6,235 bases of DNA. It comes from Candidatus Collierbacteria bacterium GW2011_GWB1_44_6 (lineage in GTDB: Bacteria > Patescibacteriota > Microgenomatia > UBA1400 > MFAQ01). The stretch spans positions 1 through 6,235 of the forward strand of contig LCJG01000048.1 of NCBI GenBank assembly GCA_000998025.1, read 5' to 3'. The notes beneath the pieces were generated by a model. The model worked only from the letters and a program-made list of their open reading frames with translations. It did no database searches and had not been told where the DNA came from. The position numbers were made by a program, and so were the translations under genes. Position 1 is the first letter of the stretch. Each line of letters opens with the position of its first letter. Below, piece by piece: positions 1 to 5,030 of this stretch.

Positions 1-89
1 TCTCCATGATGACTTCTCTGGCTGACCAATTCGGGAAAATGGGCATCGGGAACAAGCATATTATTTTTGAAGATTTTAATTTCAAATGA
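1..89 (+). CDS. C-terminal end of a probable FAD/NAD(P)-binding oxidoreductase (ferredoxin-NADP reductase type), 5' truncated
   Basis: Only the last 28 codons are in the window, read in the frame starting at position 3 and ending at the TGA at 87-89. The visible peptide runs from SMMTSLADQF through GIGNKHIIFEDFNFK. A methionine pair, an amphipathic helix, a 'GI' turn, and an I-x-x-E-x-F-x-F ending are typical of the end of the NAD(P)-binding lobe of the ferredoxin/flavodoxin/cytochrome b5 reductase superfamily. In that superfamily a C-G-P-x-x-M motif precedes the last helix and an E-x-F motif lies at the C terminus. The cysteine and glycine-proline part would lie upstream of the window, so the family call rests on a short tail. 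The stop codon overlaps the ATG of the next gene (ATGA, 86-89), which implies translational coupling to the cytochrome b5-like protein and supports a role as its electron donor. A different enzyme with a similar tail cannot be excluded. Confidence 0.55.
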   Translation, partial: SMMTSLADQFGKMGIGNKHIIFEDFNFK

Positions 90-595
90 AAACTTTAAGC
101 ACTTTGGTAGCAGTTGCCATACTCAATCTATTCACCGTTTTCTTGGTCCTGTATGGTCAGCCGGTCCTTGCTTTATTGTCGCCACAGCAATCGGCAATAT
201 TAACTCAAATACCGGAAATAGAAAAACCATCCCCAACAAACACTGCCATTTCACAAAAACCTAAACTTTCTCCCAAAAAAATCTCCACACCCACGAGCGT
301 TCCCGATCCCACCCCGGACAGTCCTCCGCCACAGGCTGCTGAGGCTGTAGTCCCCACCGAACAGCCTGCTCCTCAGCCTGTGGACAGTCTTCCCCCTCAG
401 CCAACAGATGCACCACCGGACCCACTTGCTGGGAGATGTATTATCGTTATCGATGGTGGCAGTTACGACGTTACCGACTATAGAAGTCAGCATAGTGGCG
501 GGGACGTCTTTACTTGTGGGGCAGATCTCAGTCAAATGTTTCACGATAGGCATCCCAATTCTTTCCTTAATAAAATGGCTAAGTTCAGAGTCTGA
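86..595 (+). CDS. Membrane-anchored cytochrome b5-like heme-binding protein with proline-rich stalk
   Basis: The 169-residue protein has three parts. Residues 5-31 are a hydrophobic N-terminal segment, either a signal anchor or an uncleaved signal peptide; there is no lipobox cysteine. Residues about 41-115 are a Pro/Gln/Thr/Ser-rich, low-complexity stalk. Residues 117-169 are a compact cytochrome b5-like domain. In it, IDGGSYDVTDY matches the b5 'G-x-x-YDVT' strand, and H136-S-G-G matches the conserved H-P-G-G motif that carries the first heme ligand. H156, followed by NSFLNKMAKF, aligns with the second heme histidine region (G-H-S...). C118 and C144 could form a disulfide if the domain is outside the cell. 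At about 53 residues the domain is shorter than eukaryotic b5 but similar in size to compact bacterial versions. The start overlaps the upstream reductase stop by 4 nt, and no Shine-Dalgarno is evident. The likely role is one-electron transfer at the outer face of the membrane; partner and acceptor are unknown. Confidence 0.82.
   Translation: MKTLSTLVAVAILNLFTVFLVLYGQPVLALLSPQQSAILTQIPEIEKPSPTNTAISQKPKLSPKKISTPTSVPDPTPDSPPPQAAEAVVPTEQPAPQPVDSLPPQPTDAPPDPLAGRCIIVIDGGSYDVTDYRSQHSGGDVFTCGADLSQMFHDRHPNSFLNKMAKFRV
329..383. repeat. Inverted repeat in the stalk-coding part of the cytochrome b5-like gene
   Basis: CCACAGGCTG (329-338) is exactly complementary to CAGCCTGTGG (374-383). Inside it, AGGCTGT (342-348) is complementary to ACAGCCT (361-367), leaving a 12-nt apex loop and a small internal loop. 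A diverged direct repeat flanks this structure: 316-330 and 382-396 match at 13 of 15 bases and encode the DSPPPQ / DSLPPQ peptides. The pattern fits local duplication in a low-complexity coding segment. An mRNA hairpin slowing translation between stalk and heme domain is possible but unproven. Confidence 0.5.
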
Positions 596-599
596 AAGA

Positions 600-605
600 T
601 ATAAT
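600..605 (+). promoter_or_regulatory. Consensus -10 box (TATAAT) for the two-component operon, near-leaderless geometry
   Basis: TATAAT at 600-605 lies in the 18-nt gap after the cytochrome b5-like gene. Its last base is 8 nt from the ATG at 614. With the usual distance of about 7 nt from -10 to transcription start, the mRNA would begin 1-2 nt before the start codon, so it would be leaderless or nearly so. No -35 hexamer is recognisable at 16-18 nt spacing and no TG extension is present, so the promoter call rests on the -10 match and its position. Confidence 0.45.
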
Positions 606-613
606 ACAGTTAA

Positions 614-1285
614 ATGCGCTTACTGCTAATAGAAGATGATAAATCAATCGCTGAGTCACTCACTACTTTGCTAAAGGGAGTTGGTTACGGCGTCGACCAA
701 GCTTTCACAAAAAACGAAGGCTGGGAAAAAGCCTTTGTCGAAGATTACGATTTAATAATATTGGACTGGATGCTACCGGACGGAAAAGGGACAGACCTTT
801 GCCGTGACCTCAGGGAGGAAAAATTGTTATGCCCCATATTAATGCTGACCGCCAAAAGCATGATAGAGGATATCGAAAATGGTTTAGATTCTGGAGCTGA
901 TGATTATTTAACAAAACCCTTTGAAATGCGTGAACTGTTGGCAAGAATAAGAGCTCTTGTAAGGCGTAAGCCAGAATTGGTGCCGGAAATATTTCGATAT
1001 AAAGAACTGGTTGTTGATATTCAAAAGCGTCAGGTGATGGTGAATGATTCGGAAATAAAGCTATCAGTCAAAGAGTTTTCTGTCTTAGAGTATCTCATTC
1101 GTCACCAAGAAAAAACCGTGGAACGTGATGAACTACTCTCACATGTTTGGGACGAAGAATCAGATGTTGCTTCCAACATAGTGGACGTTTATGTCAGCTA
1201 TCTGAGAAAAAAAATTGATCACAAATTTCACTTTGATTTAATAAAGACCATCAAAGGAAAGGGCTATTCAATATGCGACGGTTAA
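614..1285 (+). CDS. OmpR/PhoB-family two-component response regulator
   Basis: The 223-residue protein is a normal-length OmpR-type DNA-binding response regulator. Residues 1-118 form the receiver domain: the acidic pair D8/D9, the phospho-acceptor D51 in LIILDWMLPDG, the switch threonine T79 in MLTAK, and the invariant K101 in LTKPF are all present. Residues about 125-222 form the winged-helix DNA-binding domain, with the typical ending VDVYVSYLRKKI...IKTIKGKGYSI. It should be phosphorylated by the kinase encoded immediately downstream and then bind target promoters as a dimer. The ATG at 614 is the only sensible start, because the receiver's first strand (RLLLIEDD) follows it directly. There is no clear Shine-Dalgarno; a TATAAT box ends 8 nt upstream of the ATG. 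The 3' end overlaps the kinase gene by 13 nt. Regulated genes cannot be told from this window. Confidence 0.95.
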   Translation: MRLLLIEDDKSIAESLTTLLKGVGYGVDQAFTKNEGWEKAFVEDYDLIILDWMLPDGKGTDLCRDLREEKLLCPILMLTAKSMIEDIENGLDSGADDYLTKPFEMRELLARIRALVRRKPELVPEIFRYKELVVDIQKRQVMVNDSEIKLSVKEFSVLEYLIRHQEKTVERDELLSHVWDEESDVASNIVDVYVSYLRKKIDHKFHFDLIKTIKGKGYSICDG

Positions 1286-2697
1286 CTTTCAGATCAAGAG
1301 TTGCCATCCTGTTCTCTCTTATTCTGGCGGTTTCACTTATAGGGAGTGGTGTGGTTTTCTCTCTCGCTTACTATAGTCTCAATTTAGTAAACATAGAGAA
1401 ATTCTTGATCAGGGAGTCCTCCGAGGTGTTCGAAAAACATCTAATTATCGATAATCAAGAAATATTCTTTCGTAAAGACAGCCTGGGAAAGACTTTGTCC
1501 GCTTATCTACGAGACGAAGGTCTTTCCTCGCTGGTTCTTGATCGGTCAGGGAATATCATCGGTTCTTATGGGGTCTATCGGGGCCGATTAGATGCAAACC
1601 AGGGGACCACTTTCGTTGAACCAGATCAGCTGGACGCAGTCCGTGGTTCGAACAAGCCAACGTTTAATTTAAAAAAACTTTATGAAAACCGTACCTACCT
1701 GGAGATAATTTATCCACTATTATCCAATCAAGAGTTTAGTGGTTACCTTATCCTAAGCACCGATGTAAATATGGGTAATCAAATGATGGTTTTATCCTTC
1801 AGTTTACTTGCCCTCATCCTGCCGGTTAGCCTTATTCTCGGCTGGCTACTTACAAGGTGGATGGTCGGTAAATCATTTAAACCCTTGGAGGACATTCTCT
1901 CGCACATGTCAAAAGTGGGGGTCGGTAATCTGTCAAAAAGAATAAAAATCCGAGGCAATCCGAAAGATGAAATTGTCCGTCTTTCAGAGAGCTTCAATGA
2001 AATGCTCGAACGCATCGAAGAAGGGGTAGAAAAACAAAAAGAATTTGTATCCAACGCTTCACACGAACTTAAGACACCCTTGGCGCGTTCCATACTTTCT
2101 CTGGAGGTGATAGAGGAAGATCTAAAGAACAAAAATATAAAAAAGTCTCTTTCTTCGATCAACCAAATCAAGAAAGAACTGATAGGTTTTGGAGATCTCA
2201 TTCATAGTTTATTGACCCTAGCCAACATCCAAAAGTCGACAATTACCCCCACCAATATCGTTTCACATACCAAAAAAATAATTAAAGAACTTCAAGAAGA
2301 ATCCACAAAAAATAAATCTCAGATTAGTTTCAATTCCGAAACAAAAAAAAGGTTCTTAATCCAAAAAGATCACTGGAAAGTGGTGGTAACCAATTTATTA
2401 GTCAACGCTCTTAAACATGGCCATAGAAATAGTAAGATTATCGTTAGAACCGGAGAAGTCAATCACAAAGGATATCTCCAGGTTGAGAATCTAGCCGAGA
2501 AAATAGAAAGAGGTTCTTTAAACAAGATGGTTAGGCGGTTTTACAGATCTGAAAAATCCAAAGGGTCAGGGGGTCAAGGGATCGGTTTGGCTGTGGTAAG
2601 GGACATCGTCAGCCACTACAAGTTAGAGATTAATATTCAGTCTCGCCACGATCAGATTTTTCTGGTCTCAATTGAGGGCTTTGATTTAGTTAATTAG
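1273..2697 (+). CDS. Membrane sensor histidine kinase (HAMP-HisKA-HATPase)
   Basis: The 474-residue protein has the full layout of a class I sensor kinase. TM1 spans about residues 10-35. An extracytoplasmic sensor of about 135 residues spans 36-170; its VLDRSGNIIGSYG stretch resembles the core strand-turn of PAS/Cache-type sensors. TM2 spans about 171-195 and a HAMP linker about 196-250. The dimerisation/phospho-acceptor helix holds H264 in SHELKTP. The ATPase domain follows, with an N-box (NLLVNALKHG, N378), an F-box-like RRFYR (421-425) and a G2 box GGQGIGLAVV (433-442). The G1 box is unusual: where most kinases have D-x-G-x-G the sequence reads VENLAEKI, with N for D and no glycine, somewhat like CusS-type kinases (V-x-N-P-G). 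The start overlaps the regulator gene by 13 nt, with a purine-rich AAAGGG about 9 nt upstream, so the pair should be co-translated. The signal is unknown. Confidence 0.94.
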   Translation: MRRLTFRSRVAILFSLILAVSLIGSGVVFSLAYYSLNLVNIEKFLIRESSEVFEKHLIIDNQEIFFRKDSLGKTLSAYLRDEGLSSLVLDRSGNIIGSYGVYRGRLDANQGTTFVEPDQLDAVRGSNKPTFNLKKLYENRTYLEIIYPLLSNQEFSGYLILSTDVNMGNQMMVLSFSLLALILPVSLILGWLLTRWMVGKSFKPLEDILSHMSKVGVGNLSKRIKIRGNPKDEIVRLSESFNEMLERIEEGVEKQKEFVSNASHELKTPLARSILSLEVIEEDLKNKNIKKSLSSINQIKKELIGFGDLIHSLLTLANIQKSTITPTNIVSHTKKIIKELQEESTKNKSQISFNSETKKRFLIQKDHWKVVVTNLLVNALKHGHRNSKIIVRTGEVNHKGYLQVENLAEKIERGSLNKMVRRFYRSEKSKGSGGQGIGLAVVRDIVSHYKLEINIQSRHDQIFLVSIEGFDLVN

Positions 2698-2699
2698 GT

Positions 2700-2705
2700 T
2701 AAAAT
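2700..2705 (+). promoter_or_regulatory. Candidate -10 box (TAAAAT) for prfB, near-leaderless geometry
   Basis: TAAAAT matches TATAAT at 5 of 6 bases and ends 6 nt before the prfB ATG at 2712, so a transcript from it would start at or next to the start codon. There is no Shine-Dalgarno in the 14-nt gap and no -35 at standard spacing. The geometry repeats that seen before the response regulator. The gene may equally be read through from the kinase. Confidence 0.35.
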
Positions 2706-2711
2706 CCATAT

Positions 2712-3809
2712 ATGGCTATTGAAACACAACTAAACCTTCCTGAACTGGAAAATCGCATTTTGGACATCATCAAGAAACTCGATCTTGATTCTCTTCGTTC
2801 CGACCTGCATCGCTTGACACTAGAATCAAGTGACCCAAACCTTTGGTCCAATGAGGATACGGCCAAGCAAGTCATGTCCAGTCTTGCCGGAGTCCGGGAT
2901 AGTCTGGCCACCATAGAAAAATTGACTTCGGACCTAAAAGCTCTCCAAGAGCTATTGGTCATGGCCAAAGACACGGAAGACGAGAGTCTGGATAAGGAAA
3001 TCGAAATTCTCTATCAATCTTTACAAAAAAATGTGGAAAAGACGGAGCTAATTACCTTTCTTTCGGGAGACTACGATTCTTCTGATGCGGTCATCTCCAT
3101 CAAAGCTGGTCAGGGAGGTACAGAAGCCATGGACTGGGCCGCCATGCTCAGCCGGATGTACTCCCGTTATTTTGAAAAACGCGGCTGGTCTATCGAAACC
3201 ACGGAATACTCACCGGGAGAAGAAGTGGGGATCAAGTCTGTTACTTACATTGTTCACGGTCGCTTCGCCTTTGGTTATCTAAAAAACGAAAAGGGTACGC
3301 ATCGTTTGGTTCGCCAATCTCCTTTTAACGCAGATAAGCTACGTCAAACTTCATTTGCCGGGGTTGAGGTCACCCCTCTGCTTCCGGAAAATAGTGAAAT
3401 CGAAATTCGTGACGAAGACATCGAATTTGAAGCCAGTCGCTCCAGTGGAGCCGGTGGTCAAAACGTCAATAAGGTCAGCACGGCCGTGCGTATCAAACAT
3501 CTCCCTACGGGGATAGTTGTTGAGTGTCAGACTCAGCGGTATCAGGACGCCAATAGAAAAATCGCCATGCAAATACTCAAGTCCAAGCTCTGGGAAATTC
3601 AGGAAAATAAAAGACAGGAAGAACTCAGCAAGATAAAAGGTGGGGCCACGATCGCTAGCTGGGGCCATCAAATTCGGTCCTACGTACTTCATCCTTATAA
3701 ACTGGTCAAAGATCTTCGAACCGATTACGAAGAGACCAACCCCGACTCTGTCCTCGATGGCAACTTAGATGGCTTCATTGAGTCAGAGCTCAAATTCTTC
3801 GCTTCCTAA
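2712..3809 (+). CDS. prfB: Peptide chain release factor 2 (RF2)
   Basis: This 365-residue class I release factor terminates translation at UGA and UAA by triggering peptidyl-tRNA hydrolysis in the ribosome. The SPF tripeptide at residues 203-205 (in THRLVRQSPFNADKLRQTSF) is the RF2 stop-codon anticodon motif; RF1 would have PxT. The catalytic GGQ lies at 248-250 in SSGAGGQNVNK. The helical N-terminal domain covers about 1-110, and the C-terminal HPYKLVKDLRT...LDGFI block is typical of RF2. The length equals that of E. coli RF2, but the gene is one continuous frame. The programmed +1 frameshift (CUUUGA site near codon 25) that autoregulates many prfB genes is absent. The start at 2712 gives the normal N terminus. 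The gene lies 14 nt after the kinase, converging on the minus-strand zinc-ribbon gene. Confidence 0.98.
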   Translation: MAIETQLNLPELENRILDIIKKLDLDSLRSDLHRLTLESSDPNLWSNEDTAKQVMSSLAGVRDSLATIEKLTSDLKALQELLVMAKDTEDESLDKEIEILYQSLQKNVEKTELITFLSGDYDSSDAVISIKAGQGGTEAMDWAAMLSRMYSRYFEKRGWSIETTEYSPGEEVGIKSVTYIVHGRFAFGYLKNEKGTHRLVRQSPFNADKLRQTSFAGVEVTPLLPENSEIEIRDEDIEFEASRSSGAGGQNVNKVSTAVRIKHLPTGIVVECQTQRYQDANRKIAMQILKSKLWEIQENKRQEELSKIKGGATIASWGHQIRSYVLHPYKLVKDLRTDYEETNPDSVLDGNLDGFIESELKFFAS

Positions 3810-3823
3810 ATTATCCAAGCCAC

Positions 3824-3846
3824 AAAAAACCCCGCTCTTGGCGGGG
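3824..3846 (-). terminator. Intrinsic terminator of the minus-strand zinc-ribbon gene
   Basis: On the minus strand the TAG stop (3849-3847) is followed directly by CCCCGC (3846-3841), a 5-nt loop, GCGGGG (3835-3830) and six T residues (3829-3824). This is a compact, GC-rich, rho-independent terminator. On the plus strand the hairpin is preceded by an A-tract but has no following T-tract, so it should serve prfB poorly, although the stem may still block read-through between the converging genes. Confidence 0.85.
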
Positions 3847-4275
3847 CTACGTCGTGAGACTGGTATAAATTGCTTCCAGCTTCTTTAATATCTCCAGATA
3901 TGTTTCTCTCTTTTCTTTACTATTATCAGTACAGATGAGTCGAAAATGAAAAGTAAGCATTAATAGCTCGCGAGCATAATCTGTAAAGGGATATCTGTGG
4001 TTTGTCAGTTCCTTAATGGTCTGACTCAATTCGTCGATATCAACCGGCCAAAATCCGCGAAAACTCAAAAACGAGTCAATAAACAACTTAATGCGCTTGG
4101 CATCTTCCCTCGCATTTTTATGATCCTTGGCACTTGGGAGCTTGTTCGGGTCTTTTTCGAAAGATTCAAAAAAAGAGCCACAATACGGGCACTTTTCCTC
4201 TTCCAGACCGGCGGACCCACCGCAAGCTTCACAATATATCGTCCTTCTGACGACACGTCTCACCATGTCCATCAT
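3847..4275 (-). CDS. Small zinc-ribbon protein of unknown function
   Basis: The protein is 142 residues if the first ATG is used. After a basic N-terminus (RRVVRRTIY) there is a four-cysteine zinc ribbon: C15-x-x-C18 and C29-P-x-C32, the second with the knuckle form CPYCGS. The rest (about 40-142) is charged and predicted helical: a lysine-rich stretch near 50-63, a region rich in F, W, L and D, and a C-terminal helix rich in K, E and L. I do not recognise the C-terminal part as a named family. The ribbon plus basic N-terminus suggests nucleic-acid or protein binding, but this is inference. Three in-frame ATGs cluster at 4275, 4272 and 4266. AGGAGG lies 3 nt before the first and 6 nt before the second, so the second (4272) may be the actual start. 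The gene has its own promoter and terminator and stands alone against plus-strand neighbours. Confidence 0.85.
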   Translation of the reverse strand: MMDMVRRVVRRTIYCEACGGSAGLEEEKCPYCGSFFESFEKDPNKLPSAKDHKNAREDAKRIKLFIDSFLSFRGFWPVDIDELSQTIKELTNHRYPFTDYARELLMLTFHFRLICTDNSKEKRETYLEILKKLEAIYTSLTT

Positions 4276-4278
4276 CCG

Positions 4279-4284
4279 CCTCCT
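4279..4284 (-). promoter_or_regulatory. Perfect Shine-Dalgarno (AGGAGG) of the zinc-ribbon gene
   Basis: The minus strand reads AGGAGG, then CGG, then ATGATGGACATG. The full-length SD is 3 nt from the first ATG, 6 nt from the second and 12 nt from the third, favouring the second. No other gene in the window has such a complete SD. Confidence 0.8.
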
Positions 4285-4309
4285 AAATATGTTTTTAGTT
4301 TACTTTGCG

Positions 4310-4338
4310 ATTATAGGCCACATTCCTCAAGCTGTCTA
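4310..4338 (-). promoter_or_regulatory. Sigma70-type promoter of the zinc-ribbon gene
   Basis: On the minus strand a -35 box TAGACA (4338-4333, 5 of 6 to TTGACA) is followed after exactly 17 nt by TATAAT (4315-4310, 6 of 6). Transcription would start near 4303, giving a leader of about 28-31 nt that includes the AGGAGG site. This is the best-formed promoter in the window. Confidence 0.8.
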
Positions 4339-4376
4339 CCTCTCTACGCTCCACCAGGCAGGTGACCCGGAATCCA

Positions 4377-4382
4377 TATAAT
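4377..4382 (+). promoter_or_regulatory. Candidate -10 box (TATAAT) for the membrane protein and possibly ftsEX
   Basis: A perfect TATAAT at 4377-4382 would start transcription near 4389, giving a leader of about 24 nt before the ATG at 4413. No good -35 hexamer is seen 16-18 nt upstream (4354-4359 reads CCAGGC). A second, weaker box, TAAACT at 4401-4406, would give a near-leaderless mRNA like those of the upstream genes. A palindrome overlaps the first box. Confidence 0.5.
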
Positions 4383-4397
4383 AAATTCCAATTTATT
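4380..4397. promoter_or_regulatory. Perfect palindrome overlapping the -10/+1 region, operator-like
   Basis: AATAAATT-CC-AATTTATT has two perfect 8-bp inverted arms around a 2-nt centre. It begins inside the TATAAT box and covers the expected transcription start of the membrane-protein promoter, where a repressor dimer would block initiation. It is AT-rich, so chance occurrence in this composition is possible. Confidence 0.4.
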
Positions 4398-4412
4398 TGA
4401 TAAACTAGATAC

Positions 4413-4952
4413 ATGGAAATAAAGACGATTGATCTTGACAAACTGGATGGCGCAAATAAGCCGGCAATCGAGCCGTCGGCCATTCCTCTTTCAAAAAATA
4501 ATAATAAACATATGTCGAACAAATCCAACCTCCTTATTGTTACTCTTTTTCTCGTTGTCGCCGTGGCCGGATTTTTTACCGGTGCTACCCTAAAGACTAG
4601 AGCTTCCGGCAAGCTCGTAGGGAGTGGAGACATAAAAAATATTCAAGCTGAGGTCTCTGATACTGTCAAAGTCGGTGATATCTACGGTTCTCCCGACGAA
4701 AAGGCTTTCAACACAACCGCCACCGGTGTTTTGGACAAAGGTGGTCTGAGCGGAGAAGGTACTCATAAATTAGTTCGGCCGGGCGGTCTTTCTCAAACAG
4801 TCTACATGACCAGCTCAGTTATCGACCTGGACACACTCGTAGGGCATCAGGTCACTGTTTGGGGTGAAACCTTCAAGGGACAAAAAGCCGGATGGCTAAT
4901 GGATGTTGGCCGAGTCAAGGTCGAAAACCTAAACATGCCCCTTCCTAAATAA
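4413..4952 (+). CDS. Single-pass membrane protein with exported OB-like C-terminal domain, unknown function
   Basis: The 179-residue protein has a polar cytoplasmic N-terminus (1-38), one transmembrane helix (about 39-58, LLIVTLFLVVAVAGFF), a Ser/Gly/Lys-rich linker (60-95) and a C-terminal domain (about 100-172). That domain has alternating hydrophobic strands, including KLVRPGG, QTVYMTSSVIDLDTLVGHQVTVWGETF and GWLMDVGRVKVE. The 'y-L-T-S-S-v-v-D-L-x-x-y-V-G-x-x-V-x-v-x-G-x-T' pattern recalls small OB-fold or NlpE-like modules. I recall similar proteins in Patescibacteria but cannot name a family. By charge (K37, no basic residues in the helix), the domain should be outside the cell. The start at 4413 is preferred; an ATG at 4512 (MSNKSN) would leave just the helix and exported part. 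It lies 78 nt upstream of ftsE on the same strand, so a cell-envelope or division role is possible. Confidence 0.82.
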   Translation: MEIKTIDLDKLDGANKPAIEPSAIPLSKNNNKHMSNKSNLLIVTLFLVVAVAGFFTGATLKTRASGKLVGSGDIKNIQAEVSDTVKVGDIYGSPDEKAFNTTATGVLDKGGLSGEGTHKLVRPGGLSQTVYMTSSVIDLDTLVGHQVTVWGETFKGQKAGWLMDVGRVKVENLNMPLPK

Positions 4953-4953
4953 C

Positions 4954-4989
4954 TGTCATCCCGACCGAAGTGGAGGGATCTCACTCCAC
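4954..4989. repeat. Short palindromic intergenic repeat (GTCATCCC...GGGATC type)
   Basis: The element begins CTGTCATCCCGACCGAAG, 1 nt after the stop of the membrane protein. ATCCC (4958-4962) can pair with GGGAT (4975-4979), and CC with GG inside, leaving GAAGT at the apex. An alternative stem pairs GTGGAG (4970-4975) with CTCCAC (4984-4989). No T-tract follows, so it is not a standard terminator. Its sequence type (GTCATCCCGACC...GAGGGATCT) resembles dispersed hairpin repeats known from many bacterial genomes, and it shares its start and apex with the element in ftsE. Confidence 0.6.
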
Positions 4990-5030
4990 CATAGAAATTT
5001 ATTCGTCATTAATAATTTAAATAGAATACT

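Noticed and set aside
67..264. Short plus-strand frame overlapping the start of the b5-like gene
   Set aside because: It overlaps the b5-like gene in another frame, has no recognisable motif, and the b5 frame has a clear signal anchor and domain.
251..553. Minus-strand 100-codon frame
   Set aside because: It is antisense to the stalk and heme domain; its sequence is Arg/Gly/Trp-rich, as expected from reading proline-rich codons backwards.
1779..2201. Minus-strand 140-codon frame
   Set aside because: It lies wholly antisense to the HAMP and HisKA region of the kinase and shows no domain or start signals.
2850..2862. RF2 frameshift-like site (CCTTTGG)
   Set aside because: It is not CTTTGA, there is no in-frame stop, and the reading frame continues unbroken through it.
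3824..3846. Terminator for prfB
   Set aside because: On the plus strand the hairpin has the A-tract before it and no T-tract after it; it fits the minus-strand gene much better.
3997..4381. Two plus-strand frames opposite the zinc-ribbon gene
   Set aside because: The minus-strand gene has promoter, SD, cysteine motif and terminator; the plus frames have none and their cysteines do not form a motif.
4295..4633. Minus-strand 112-codon frame
   Set aside because: It is antisense to the membrane protein's N-terminal half and runs across the divergent promoter region.
4954..4989. Intrinsic terminator before ftsE
   Set aside because: The stem is imperfect and no T-tract follows; the sequence matches a repeat-type hairpin instead.
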